A stretch of 64,000 bases of DNA from Isoetes taiwanensis. Taxonomy: Eukaryota > Streptophyta > Lycopodiopsida > Isoetales > Isoetaceae. Positions 46,351-56,315 of the stretch are shown one piece after another. The notes below the pieces were generated by a model that saw only the letters and a list, made by a program, of their open reading frames with translations, had not been told where the DNA came from and made no database searches. The position numbers and the translations under genes were made by a program. Every line of letters begins with the position of its first letter. Within the stretch, counting starts at the first letter, position 1. Where the stretch lies: positions 14,295,257 to 14,359,256 of the forward strand of contig JAJEKV010000005.1 in NCBI GenBank assembly GCA_021234155.1. The letters run 5' to 3'.

Positions 46351-48110
46351 TCATGGAAGTTCCTTGTAGACGACGTTGGTTGTAGTCTTGTTGGTGTTGG
46401 ACTCGTCAAGAAGGATCAGCACATCTTCTTTTTTTCGCACGCGTGTGAGTGCTGTATATAGTTGTCCGTGTGTGAAGACCTCGGTTCGCAGGTCGAGGAC
46501 TATTTTGTCGAGAGTAAGTCGAGGCGGTGGTTGTGGAATGTTGTCGAATATCGCGAGTTAGTAGTGGTAGTTGTCGTCGCAATGGATTGTCGGGGCCGGT
46601 TAATGCGGTTGGTGGAAGAAGTCGACTCGGGATATGGGGTGTATGTTTCCCACGTGCTGTGGTTGGCCTGTTAAAAGCTTGACAGTCATGAACTTAGCGT
46701 GCATTGAGCATACCATTACCCTGGCATTTTTCACGAGTCCTCTGTCTTTGTCTAATGTTTTTGTGATGTGGCATATGGTATTGGGCTTTAGTTGGAGTTA
46801 GGTGTTGTGGAAGCGGGGTGCTTGTAGCCGTTGAGGAAGTCTGTTGTCGCCATTGGATGGTCCTCGATGGTCTGCAGTGGTTTTACGTGAGCTTGTCGGC
46901 GGCTAAAGTAGCTTTTATGGTTTGCCAAGATCATTAAATGCGATTTGATGTTGAACTCCTCGTGGGGTTGTTCTTCGGAGATAAGAATGCTCTCTTCTAT
47001 ATGGCGGGGTTCTAGTAATATGTATGTGTCATCTGAGGGAAGTTGATGGCGTCTTCTATTTTGGTTGTTGTCTTGAATAGTGTTAGTGGAATGTCATTGA
47101 GTAAAGCGACCCTCTCCGATGTCATTGACGAATCGTATGAGTGCTGGGTCAGCTGCATTTCTTCTTGGTTCGTTGAGCTCTAGGACTTCGAAGTGGTTCC
47201 AGAGGTGGGAGGAGATGATGGATGCATTTATTGTTCTTGTTTTCCTCCTCGCGTCTCTGTCTAAAATGTCGCCGGCTGCTATAAATAGTTTTCCTCAGAA
47301 TGGGTGGCTATACACGTTATGTTACGTAGGAGGACGTCGATTGCCTCTATGGCTGCTTTGTTTGCCATGGGAAACTCATCCCATATGATTGCCGTTGCGG
47401 TGCTGATCAGTAGGGCCCTTGGGGAATGTGGGTCAAGTAGCGAATGGATTCCAATATTGTTGTCGATGATGGGTATTTGAAAGAGAGTGTCGCGGTTCTC
47501 CGTGGGTATTGCGGTGATGCTAATCTTAGTAGTGGCGCATGGTAGGATTATTTGGTTGAGTCCTTGTATGTAGAGACATATGGCATTTGAAATGCGTATG
47601 TTTTCGGTTCCGGCTTTCCATTACCTACGAAGATTGGGGCGGGGAACTATTGTTGTTGATAAGTTTGCATATGTATGTGTAGATCGAGTCTGGTTTTGGT
47701 TCATGGTCTCGACATGGTTGAGCTCTTTAAAGGTACTTCTAGTGGTCGGGAATTTCTTGAGCTCATTTTGTACTTCTTTGCATGGGATGTTGTGCGTGGC
47801 GGGGCCAAAGCTTGATGTTGGTTCCGTCTTTGGATTAAGATGTTGTTGATGGCGAGGAGGCTTTCATTGATGGCGGTGATTGGTTTTAAGGTATTGTTGT
47901 AGGAAGTCGGCTATCATGTGGTCTTGAAATGTTTCCCATAGTTGGAGTCTTGGTCGAGAATCTAGTATTAGTAATTGCGAATAGGAATAAATGCTTGTGG
48001 CGGAGTGCAAAGCATGAGATTGCTTCTGCATTCTTGTTATGGCTTGGTTCTTTGGTGCAATTAATCCCATGGCTGCCTTGGTTTCTTGATATGTTTTTGT
48101 CTTGTTTCTC
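46351..48110 (-). pseudogene. Helitron Pif1-like helicase domain, broken
   Basis: Readable minus-strand landmarks, N to C: LWETFQDHMIADFLQQYL (about 47955-47900); a decayed Walker A, FVGNGKPEPKTYAFQ (about 47633-47588), where the family has GGTGKT; NQIILPCATTKISITAIP (about 47550-47500); motif II as AIIWDEFPMANKAAIEAID (about 47390-47335), DEFP for the usual DEAP; and the C-terminal FTHGQLYTALTRVRKKEDVL (about 46475-46415) ending KELP-stop at 46351. Walker A no longer fits a nucleotide-binding loop, so the enzyme would be dead even with frames restored. Confidence 0.85.
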
Positions 48111-48836
48111 GTCGTGAATTTTGAGCTCGTCCCATGATCGATGCGGCTTTGTGGAATAGGATCGAGTCTAAGGTAGAAAGGTTCTCCAATCTTTGGAAGT
48201 AGTAGCCCGTATTCTCTGATTAATTGCCCTCTTGTTCTTTAAGTGAATGATATTTTGGGTTGTGCTGCGGCTTTTGCTCTAGATGATCGGTGGGCTTGAG
48301 GACAATGCACGGTTTGTATGTAGTGGAAGTGTATTGTTTGTTGTACTTTCGATGTAGGTAGCGGGGTCAAATTTGGGAACAAGCGGGCGTAGGAAATATC
48401 ATCTAACGAGGGAGATTAGGTGTTTGTTGATGTGTTTTACGAAATAGTTTACATTGTGTCCTTCTAGATGTAGGGAAGGCACTTTCACGGAGGGTGTTTT
48501 TAGGTCATGTGGTAGGACATGATTCTCCATGTGGCTTCCATGGATGATAGATATCGTCTTGAGAAATATAATCTTGGATTTCATTTTTTGTCTTGTTGTG
48601 ATCACTAGTATCTGTCGTAATGGCCAGATGGTTTTGAATAAAGGCGTGCTTGGCGTGTGCTTTACGCGATTGATGTAAAAATGGCGGTGTCAAAGCCTTT
48701 ATATATGTAGCCCGTAAAGGTATGCGAATATATGCCGCGGTCGATCGTCGTCAACATAGACATGGCGATCCATTTCTCTCAATAGAAATGGGATGTCGCG
48801 GAACAACGTTCCGCGTCTTCTTCGTTCGGCGTCGTA

Positions 48837-49400
48837 TTATGCGTATCCCTTTTCATAGATGTGTGTCGTTGGGTTCAACGGTTTTGGGTAGTTAGCCAGC
48901 AGCATTTGTTGTTTTCCTTGAGGCAGCGCCTGGTGTGTCAATGGGATCATGTATTTTTCAACCCGGTGCTTTCTCACGAGTGCGGGATCCTTTGGTAGTT
49001 CGGCGGATATTAGATTATCGATCATGTCTATTGGGATTTCATGCTCTGTCTTTACAACGATGTGTCCATGGGGTAGTCCGTTTTGGAATTCAATGACATG
49101 CATCATGTAAGATATGGGTCGAAATCCTTTTCGGATAATGTTCTTTGCATGTTGGACTCTCTCGTGGCATGCTTTCGGACAACAACGATAGAATTGTCCG
49201 GATCGTTTTTGGCGAGGTGTAGTTTATGCTTTATTTACGGCGGTGGGTTGGTTGTCATAGTTATGAAGAAGCTCGGTCTTCCCTTGACCCTTCGGCGCAA
49301 GGCGTCTGCTACTTGGACGGCGCACCATTGTGCGGAGCCGGGAAGGATCTTTGGGAGAGTCTTATAATGCGGTTGTCATCCTGCGTCGTCGATGAAGTCA
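48837..49400 (-). pseudogene. Helitron Rep (HUH nuclease) domain, broken
   Basis: One frame (49106-48837) reads HVIEFQNGLPHGHIVVKTE; the HGH at about 49070-49062 is the HUH metal site of the family (usually HCH). DNLISAELPKDPALVRKHR and the MIPL block follow. Just upstream, in another frame (about 49370-49230), lie LPKILPGSAQWCAVQVADAL and FFITMTTNPPP, matching the block that precedes HUH in Helitron Rep proteins. The tyrosine-bearing block is expected further towards 48600; I could not place it. Confidence 0.82.
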
Positions 49401-49599
49401 TCCTCATCTTTGTGTTAGATTTAAATTCGATAGCCCTCGATTCGCGATGTAGTTGAGGCAGCTCTTCTTGACTCTAGAGTACATGTCAACCCGGTACTCA
49501 CCCGCATAATCGGCCTAATTGTGGCGAGGCTCGTGAAGTAGTCTAGTTCGGTACCAGTCTATTTGGGACATTTTTTGGTCATTATGTGGCTGCCATCCT

Positions 49600-50422
49600 A
49601 ATGTGCCATGTGGGAAGAACAATGGGTATTGAAGTGGTTCATCACAGCGGGATCGAGGATACTTAGGAATACGAGGATTATGGTGCGTCTTTGCATCCGG
49701 ACCATTGCGATTAAGGGTTTTATAGTAATGCTATTGTTGGCATGGACAATAGCGGCTATTTCATCGATGTCGAGGTCTGCGAGTCTAAGTCTACCGTGGG
49801 CATGGGGTGTAATTCTTTTCTTGTTTTTCGGTTCACTAGCATTATGGATTGATGGCATTCAAGGCGTGGCAACTTACATAATCCATGTGAATGGCGGTTG
49901 CATATTAGCGGCAATAGTATGTCTCATTGAGTTGTGTATATGTACCAATGAAGGGTGCTTTCGTAGGTATGCTGCGGATAGGAGCCCGATGGTACGTCGA
50001 CCCATAATTACAACGAATGGCGGCATTTTGAGGTCCATGAAATCACCCTCCTCCGCCGAGGCGATGAAACAAAATAAATTATTTATGACCGCGACTTGTT
50101 AGAAAACTCATGGATCGAGTAAAGTTGCTCTAGGGTTTTGCGGTAGAGGTTCAAGAGATGGCGATGAAGCGGCGACCATTGTTGCAACAAAATGACATGT
50201 TTTGGAGTTAAGTAAGTCAATGTGGCATATATTGCATTTTTTTCTCCACTTCAGTGGTTCGTGTCCTTCGGGCTTCATGTTTTGTTGCATCATATCTATT
50301 TGGTCTTGCCAGTGCCGAGCTGCAGTGTTCCAATTTGATGTGTTGACGGTAATGAGAGGACTTTGGTTATTTTGTTCCATGGAGGCCATACTTGATATGG
50401 CCTCCATGGAACAAAAACTCAC
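49600..50422 (-). pseudogene. Helitron N-terminal domain, broken
   Basis: The frame at 50422-50108 contains a zinc-type CNICHIDLLNSKTCHF (about 50236-50190), followed in shifted frames by NLFCFIASAEEGDF, MPPFVVIMGRRTIGLL and HTIAANM (about 50080-49900), the pattern seen N-terminal to Rep in Helitron proteins. The long plus-strand frame at 49608-50102 is the antisense of this and is not a gene. Confidence 0.65.
50370..50416. repeat. Perfect 21-base inverted repeat, 5-base loop
   Basis: Arms 50370-50390 and 50396-50416 (ttttgttccatggaggccat plus a) are fully complementary around cttga. It lies at the start of the Helitron coding region, and on the minus strand both arms contribute to MEAISSMASMEQ. 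Confidence 0.92.
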
Positions 50423-50450
50423 ATTTTATGACCTGAGTTGGTCTTTTGCT

Positions 50451-53400
50451 TGTTTATTGGACCAGGCGAGAATGGATCTATTGGACATCACGGTATACAT
50501 TTTTATTCTTTGAGGGTATGAATTTTCTTCGATCTTTTTTGGGCTTCATAGCCTCGACGGTATTTTCGACGTCTAAGGATCTTGGTTATTTCATCGTTAG
50601 GAAGGCCTTCTAGATTGGCTGGAGATAGCCTATTATAGATACGATGAAAAAATCGTCAATCAGATGTGATAAGGTTTTCTATTTATCAATCAAACATGGT
50701 GTTAAACATCACATTAATCGGATGTAGAATGATTTAGTACATATAGATTGGCTATGTATGGCTTGGTACCGTCGAATGTTTACTAAAACATCGCCAATTC
50801 CTATATTAGTGTCGGTTTTTATCAACAACACCATCGAAACTAGGATATAAATTAGTAAAACATTCTCACAACCTTAGCGATTATGCAAGCACACTTTTAG
50901 ACCCCAGCGTGGCCAAGGCCATGGCGACACCAAGTGAGGGCATTACTTGTCAGGGAGGCTTAAAAGTAATTTTTGTAGTAACCTTTGGCTTGCTAGGCTG
51001 CCAAAATCTATATGGAATAGGGTATGCTTCTATATGATGTCGATAATGTGTACCGCGGAATATCAATTTGGTAAATGGAATTAATATATCTGAGGATCTT
51101 TGTGTTATCACGAAGATACTATACTCATGATAAATAAATGTCTGCAATTTGGACCAATATAAAATGTGTTTGCTAACCTTGGGCGACCTCTTTTCTTTGT
51201 GTTTTTGGTTGTTGCTCTTCATCCTCAATGTCGGTTTTGTATTTTTTTTTCTTGTTTGAGTTTGAATGGCCATTCTGTTCCATTTTAATATGTGATTAGG
51301 GATATATCCTTTTGTATCAATAAGTTTAAAAGGATAGAAATGTCATACTCATAATAAATAAATATGTAGAGTTTGAACAAATCACGGGATTTATCTTGAC
51401 CTTGCATGCTTTTGTTTATTGTCTACTCTTGGACAATCGATCTGTTAAATTTAAACATTCTATTAGTAATATTATGTACATTGGTACATTCACCAAGATT
51501 TAGATTTGTGATTTGCACAGAAGCTTCAAGATCCATTATGGCAATTTTGCAATTTTTCAACTTCTTGTAATTAAATGATAAAAACATTATTTTAATTTAT
51601 CACGTTTTTAGAATATCAAATTTCATAATTGCTTACCTAGGAATCTTCTTGAGTTTTTTTTAGCATAGTACTTTTGTTGTAAACTTATGGTGTCCTAAAA
51701 CTTTTGTGGTCTCATTGCATATAGTATCACTTGAACCAAGCATAGGCAATCTATTAGAAGTTAAATGTTAGAAACCCTAGTGAAATAACAAAATGAAAAA
51801 TTAAACAAAATATGGGTATTAAATTGTGATAACCTTGGGCGACCGTTTCTTTTTTGCACTGGTTCATTTCGAGCATGTTGATCTTCACTATCATAACTCT
51901 CTAATGCTTGAACCCTAATAATGATTATAAAAAATCATCACGATATTAGATTAGTTTATTGTATTGTTTAGCGACTATAAAATGTTGTGATAGTCAATTT
52001 ATACAGGGGCCCGGTTAGGTGACATGTTGACCACTTGGTGGTATTTCCAATCTTGGTTTTATTTGAGCAAATTTGATCTTGGACAATACTCCCAGACACA
52101 ATATTCTCCAACTTCGTTGATTAATCTTTGCATGTGAAAGAACAAATATTAGAGCATATAATCTAGCAAAAGAGCTATGCGTATTAAGGAAAAGCTATAT
52201 GCATTGTTATTTCTTGCCATATGCAAGATCAAGGGCACAAAGCGGATCTTTTTTTCCATCAATGTGTATTCATATCTGCATGGGCAAGCGGCCCATCTCA
52301 AATTCTACTGAACATGCTCTTTTTTGCAGCCTCGCACCGCGGTTGCATGGTTGTATCGGATGGATCTTTGCATTATACTAACATGTTACATGGCGGATGG
52401 ATGCTTTCTGTTTGCGACCATGAGCGAGGGCTGGCTATAACAACGTAAAGATTGTTATAAATGAAGCGGGTTAGCCAACTCATGGGGATGAATTCCAACT
52501 GGTGCTAACATGTTCAATCTTTGCACAATATAACGAAAGATTGGCAAAGAAAAATTTGGGTAAAACTTCCGGACATTCTGAGGAACTCTGCTTTGGCCTA
52601 GTCGAGAAGCTCGCTCCTTTTCTGAGGAAGGCGAAATTGGGGGGGCTCTTTGTATCCAAATCGATCTGCCCGAAGCTATCAAGATGCATGGCGTAGCGAA
52701 TCGGGATAACTGCTTTGATATACAAGATGGCCAAAGCATAATGAGATTTTACGCTTGAATCTACGCAAAAACCCGCGAATATATGCTTTGAATCGGTATG
52801 CGGCGGCGTGTAACATAAAGGCGGCTCCATTTGCCTAATATTAGCCGGTTGAGATTGCCGGTTGAACTTAAAGACCCATGAACTAGAACACAAAAAGGAA
52901 TGCGGGGCCATGTTCACCTCTGTATGCCAATCAATTAACAAATATATACTCCAAAGCTGCTCCAAAGTTGCAATTTTAACACATTACAGCGACATCTGCT
53001 CGCATGAGTGCATTTCCGTAGTTGTATGCAAACTTGCTCAAATCGGTATAGCCAAAAAGCCAAAACCGGTGAAAGATGCTTTGGATTATATCTAAAAAAG
53101 CTATGAATGAAATATCTCGGCAACATCTACGGCTGTGATATCCGCGGAGAATACGCAATTTCGCGAAATATACGGCGTTTCCGGCAACATGCTTATGGCT
53201 CACGTTTACTTTTTGCTCCGCGAAGGCGGTAAAACCCAACAACGAGGGGCTGAGCGGGGGCAACACAAATGGGCTGTTGTATGCATCTTGCAACTTCTGT
53301 TTTTACGGTCGAACTTTCTCTTGTCTATTTAAACTTCATTTCTCAAAGGCTGCTGGACTGGCGGAATCCATTCATGGATTCATGGATTTCGATCCAAGGG

Positions 53401-54717
53401 ATGCTTTCTAATCTCTAGGCATCAATTTATAATTCGACCTGTAAATGCGATAGAGCCTTCTCCAAAATTTATACCTCTTGAATCTATTACCGGAAAATTG
53501 ATTTCCCGAAAGGATTACGAGGTCAATTTAAACAAAGCTGAGCTCGCATGTTTTGGCCCATTAAATGAAATGGGTTTCGCAGTCAAGGGCGCTTAATCTC
53601 TAGGTATAAAATCATAATTTCGACCTTTTCAAATCCATCGAGGGTTCCTCAAAATTTTCTAAGCATAGATGAAGTGCTCGCGTATTTTGAAGGCGATCAG
53701 CACAGATAATTTTCAATTCAAAGCTTTAAAAAGCTAAGATACTAAATTAAAATAGACATTGAACAGCCAGAGAGAACTTACGGAGGTTTTGTTTACCTTG
53801 GGCGCCGGCTTTGCAGAGTGATCTTGAGGAGTTACAAACACCATAACAAGCGTACAATTTGGGTTTCCTCGGTACCCGACCAAAAATTTGCAACTCCCTC
53901 ATGCCAAAATTGAAGTTGTTTGGGCCTTGCAGAATCAATTAATTGAGGCTATAAAAGTTAAATAGTTTGACAATTCAGCAAAAGATGCATTGGAATCAAA
54001 GGACTAAATGAGGCATAAGCGGAATTAGATGCGGTATCAAGGAAGAAGGAGACTGCAAAGGGAAAAACGGGGGAGCAAGGCCGGTATGAAATTTTCCAAA
54101 TTCTTGCCTCGGGGGCTTGATGCGGGTCCCTTACTAAGAAATGGGGCATCGTTGAATGCGTGTGTGTGGGTGTATGGGTTGCCCATGAAAACCATCACAC
54201 TAATAAAATTTGAGGCTGATGCGGTTGAGCTTAAGAACCACTTTGTTTCTGAGAATCGATGATCTTTCAAAACCTTCGTACTTGACCCATCACGAGGAAG
54301 CTTTAGAAACAGTGATTTTTCGCCCAATTAGAACATCTGACCCGCACACTTCAAAACCACCCGGCTGATTTCCCACCCAATTTCCATGATCAACACTAAA
54401 ATCACAAGCCCGAGCTCCTCATGTTTTGGCGATTTGATAGAAACAATTTAGATCAGGACAAAATTAAAAGCGGTCTTGGGCGGACTTAACAACTTACGGA
54501 GGGTTTTCGCGAGTCATAGAGGTCCGGCTTCGGTTGCTTGGCTCTGAGGGGAGTTCACGCAACCACCATACTAAAAGTTTAACAATTTGGCTTGCAATTC
54601 ATGGGGAACATGGCTTTACCTAGAGAATCGCGATGGCGATTCTATTTGAAGCAGTATGGGTGGTGGCGGATGAAGCGAGGCGGTATGCAGGTAAGGCCTT
54701 CCTTTGCCCGGAAACAA
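50451..54717. other. 4.3-kb stretch with no recognised gene
   Basis: Only short or overlapping frames occur. The longest, 52965-52480 (-), overlaps several frames on both strands and resembles nothing I know. 53776-53870 and 54486-54590 share acttacggagg followed by ggcttgcag-like and accataayaa words, a diverged direct repeat. 53400-53440 and 53593-53630 share cttaatctctagg...ttcgacc. Some of this may be the 5' flank or captured cargo of the Helitron, but nothing in the sequence shows it. Confidence 0.4.
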
Positions 54718-54899
54718 ATGGGTGTGTAGGGAACAAAAAGTGACCTAAAGTCGGTATACATAATTCCAAAATACTTTTGTTGCCCCGGTTTTAGTAATCA
54801 TCCCAGCCTATGGGTGTGTAGTCGGGGGAACAAAAGAGGCGCCCTAAAAGTCCCGGTATATAATTCAAAATACTTTTATTCTTGGAGTTTTAGTAATCA
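54718..54899. repeat. Two tandem units of about 90 bp
   Basis: Both units contain gggtgtgtag, a run of ...aacaaaa, then cctaaa.gtc, ggtatata, aaaatacttttrtt and gttttagtaatcat in that order, at 54718-54799 and 54808-54899. They are non-coding. Confidence 0.75.
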
Positions 54900-56315
54900 T
54901 ATATATAGAAGGACAAGAAATTTAATGTGTCCCACGACACATTGTTCGGTCCTAGCAGCATGTTCTTACGGTCGCGAGAGCCACAATGGGTGCTCTAGGT
55001 AACCAAGTTCTCTTGAAAGTTCTTGTGATTCCTCTATATTCTTTAACATTCTATGTACTATATTTAGCATTCATGAAGGAATTCTCACAATTCTCTTAAA
55101 TTTTCTATTTTGATTGAGTGCTTACCCATGAGGCATTTTCTAAAACACTTTCTATTTTTAGGCTGAAGGCGTTTACCGAGCATCTAAAACTTTTTTTTTT
55201 CAAGATTTATATTGTACACCTTTATTATGGAAACATTTTAGAACATTCTATTGTGGCTCTTTTTGTAAAATCTTAAAAACTCATAAGATTTCATCAAGAT
55301 TTTCTTAGATTCCCTTAGATATTATGAAGATTCCACCTTAGATTCAACTAGATTTTAAAGAGATTCCTTAGACTTGTAAATATCTTCCTAGATTTCTCTT
55401 ACTATTTATGAGATTTCCTTAGATTCCCTTTAATTCTCCTGGATTCCCTTACATTCTAGAAATTTCTAGAACATGTGGGAACTTTATGGAACGATGCGAA
55501 ACTTTCAAAACATCCTAGAACTTTTCAGGAAGTATTTCCCTATTCATACATTCGAAGATTCCCCTACATTCCTAGAACTTATTAAGAACAATTTGGGACT
55601 TTTCGGAAGTATTCTCTTAGATTCCCCCTAGATTTATATATGTTCCCAAAACATTCTAGAATGATACGGAACTTTCTAGAACATTCTAGAAGATTTTTAG
55701 AACTTTCTAGAGCCTCGAACATTCCTAGAACTTTTCTTGAACTATCTAGAATGTTATATTCTATTTCATCTTAATTTTGAAACATAAAATTATTCATAGA
55801 ATTAATGCTTGGTTTTGGTGGTTAGAATGGGGTTGGAGTTAATGATTGGGGGTTGAATCCCCAATATAAAAATTTTAAAGTCTTTCCTTAAGGAATGAGA
55901 GAGCATTCAGCATGAGCCTTAGAATCTTAGACTTCGATCAGCGATCAACATCTTACCATATAAAAGCAATATGAGCATTAGGATCTAATACATAGAATTC
56001 CCAAAGCCATGTGGACGTAGGATATGTGCCAAACCACACAGTAGTAGGATCTCCGGATCGACGATAGTCAAGATCAACTTTGGACAGATAGATTACATAT
56101 ATTTTCAAAGCCATGCCGTGGGATGTGTCCCAAACTAACGTGAGCCGTGGGATCATAGGACCAGCAATCGGGGATCAAATCAACCTAGACCGTGGGATCA
56201 AACACATATGATGGTATACTGGGCTTCGCCAAAGCCAAAATAGAGCCGTGGGATATGTCCCAAAACCATGTGAGCGGTAGGATCTCAGAATCATGGAATG
56301 GGATTCAAGGAGGGA
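54900..56315. repeat. 1.4-kb tandem unit, copy 1
   Basis: It begins near acataagaac/atatatagaagga-type sequence, runs through gctctaggtaacca, a TTCTAGAA-rich tract (55430-55770) and a block of cgtgggatc repeats (55960-56290). The same order recurs in copy 2 (56316-56745 plus 58247-59200). It is non-coding: no conserved frame is seen. Confidence 0.8.
55280..55770. repeat. Degenerate minisatellite with heat-shock-element-like motifs
   Basis: Words such as gattcccttagattc, ttctagaacattctagaa and gaactttctaga recur for about 500 bp. Three or more alternating GAA/TTC pentamers occur in phase (cta GAA ca TTC ta GAA), the pattern of a heat-shock element. A related tract is at 58290-58600. I take the HSE match as a by-product of the repeat unless expression data say otherwise. 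Confidence 0.75.

Larger units (their letters stand above)
46190..50450 (-). mobile_element. Decayed autonomous Helitron (rolling-circle transposon)
   Basis: The minus strand encodes, in order from about 50422 down to 46351, an N-terminal domain, a Rep (HUH) nuclease domain and a Pif1-like helicase, the Helitron RepHel layout. The protein is broken by many frameshifts and stops, but the landmarks of each domain are in the right order and spacing. I cannot fix the terminal TC and CTRR ends with confidence. A GC-rich inverted repeat at 46238-46285 lies in the expected 3' region, past a 27-base homopolymer. Confidence 0.85.

Noticed and set aside
46085-46461. Short frames with lysine or phenylalanine runs
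   Set aside because: They are the translation of the 27-base T homopolymer and neighbouring Helitron 3' sequence.
49608-50102. 164-codon plus-strand open frame
   Set aside because: It is antisense to the Helitron N-terminal region and shows no known domain; the hydrophobic look comes from the opposite strand.
52455-52965. Overlapping 94-, 161- and 64-codon frames on both strands
   Set aside because: No recognisable domain, no splice context, and several frames open at once in the same DNA, typical of chance.
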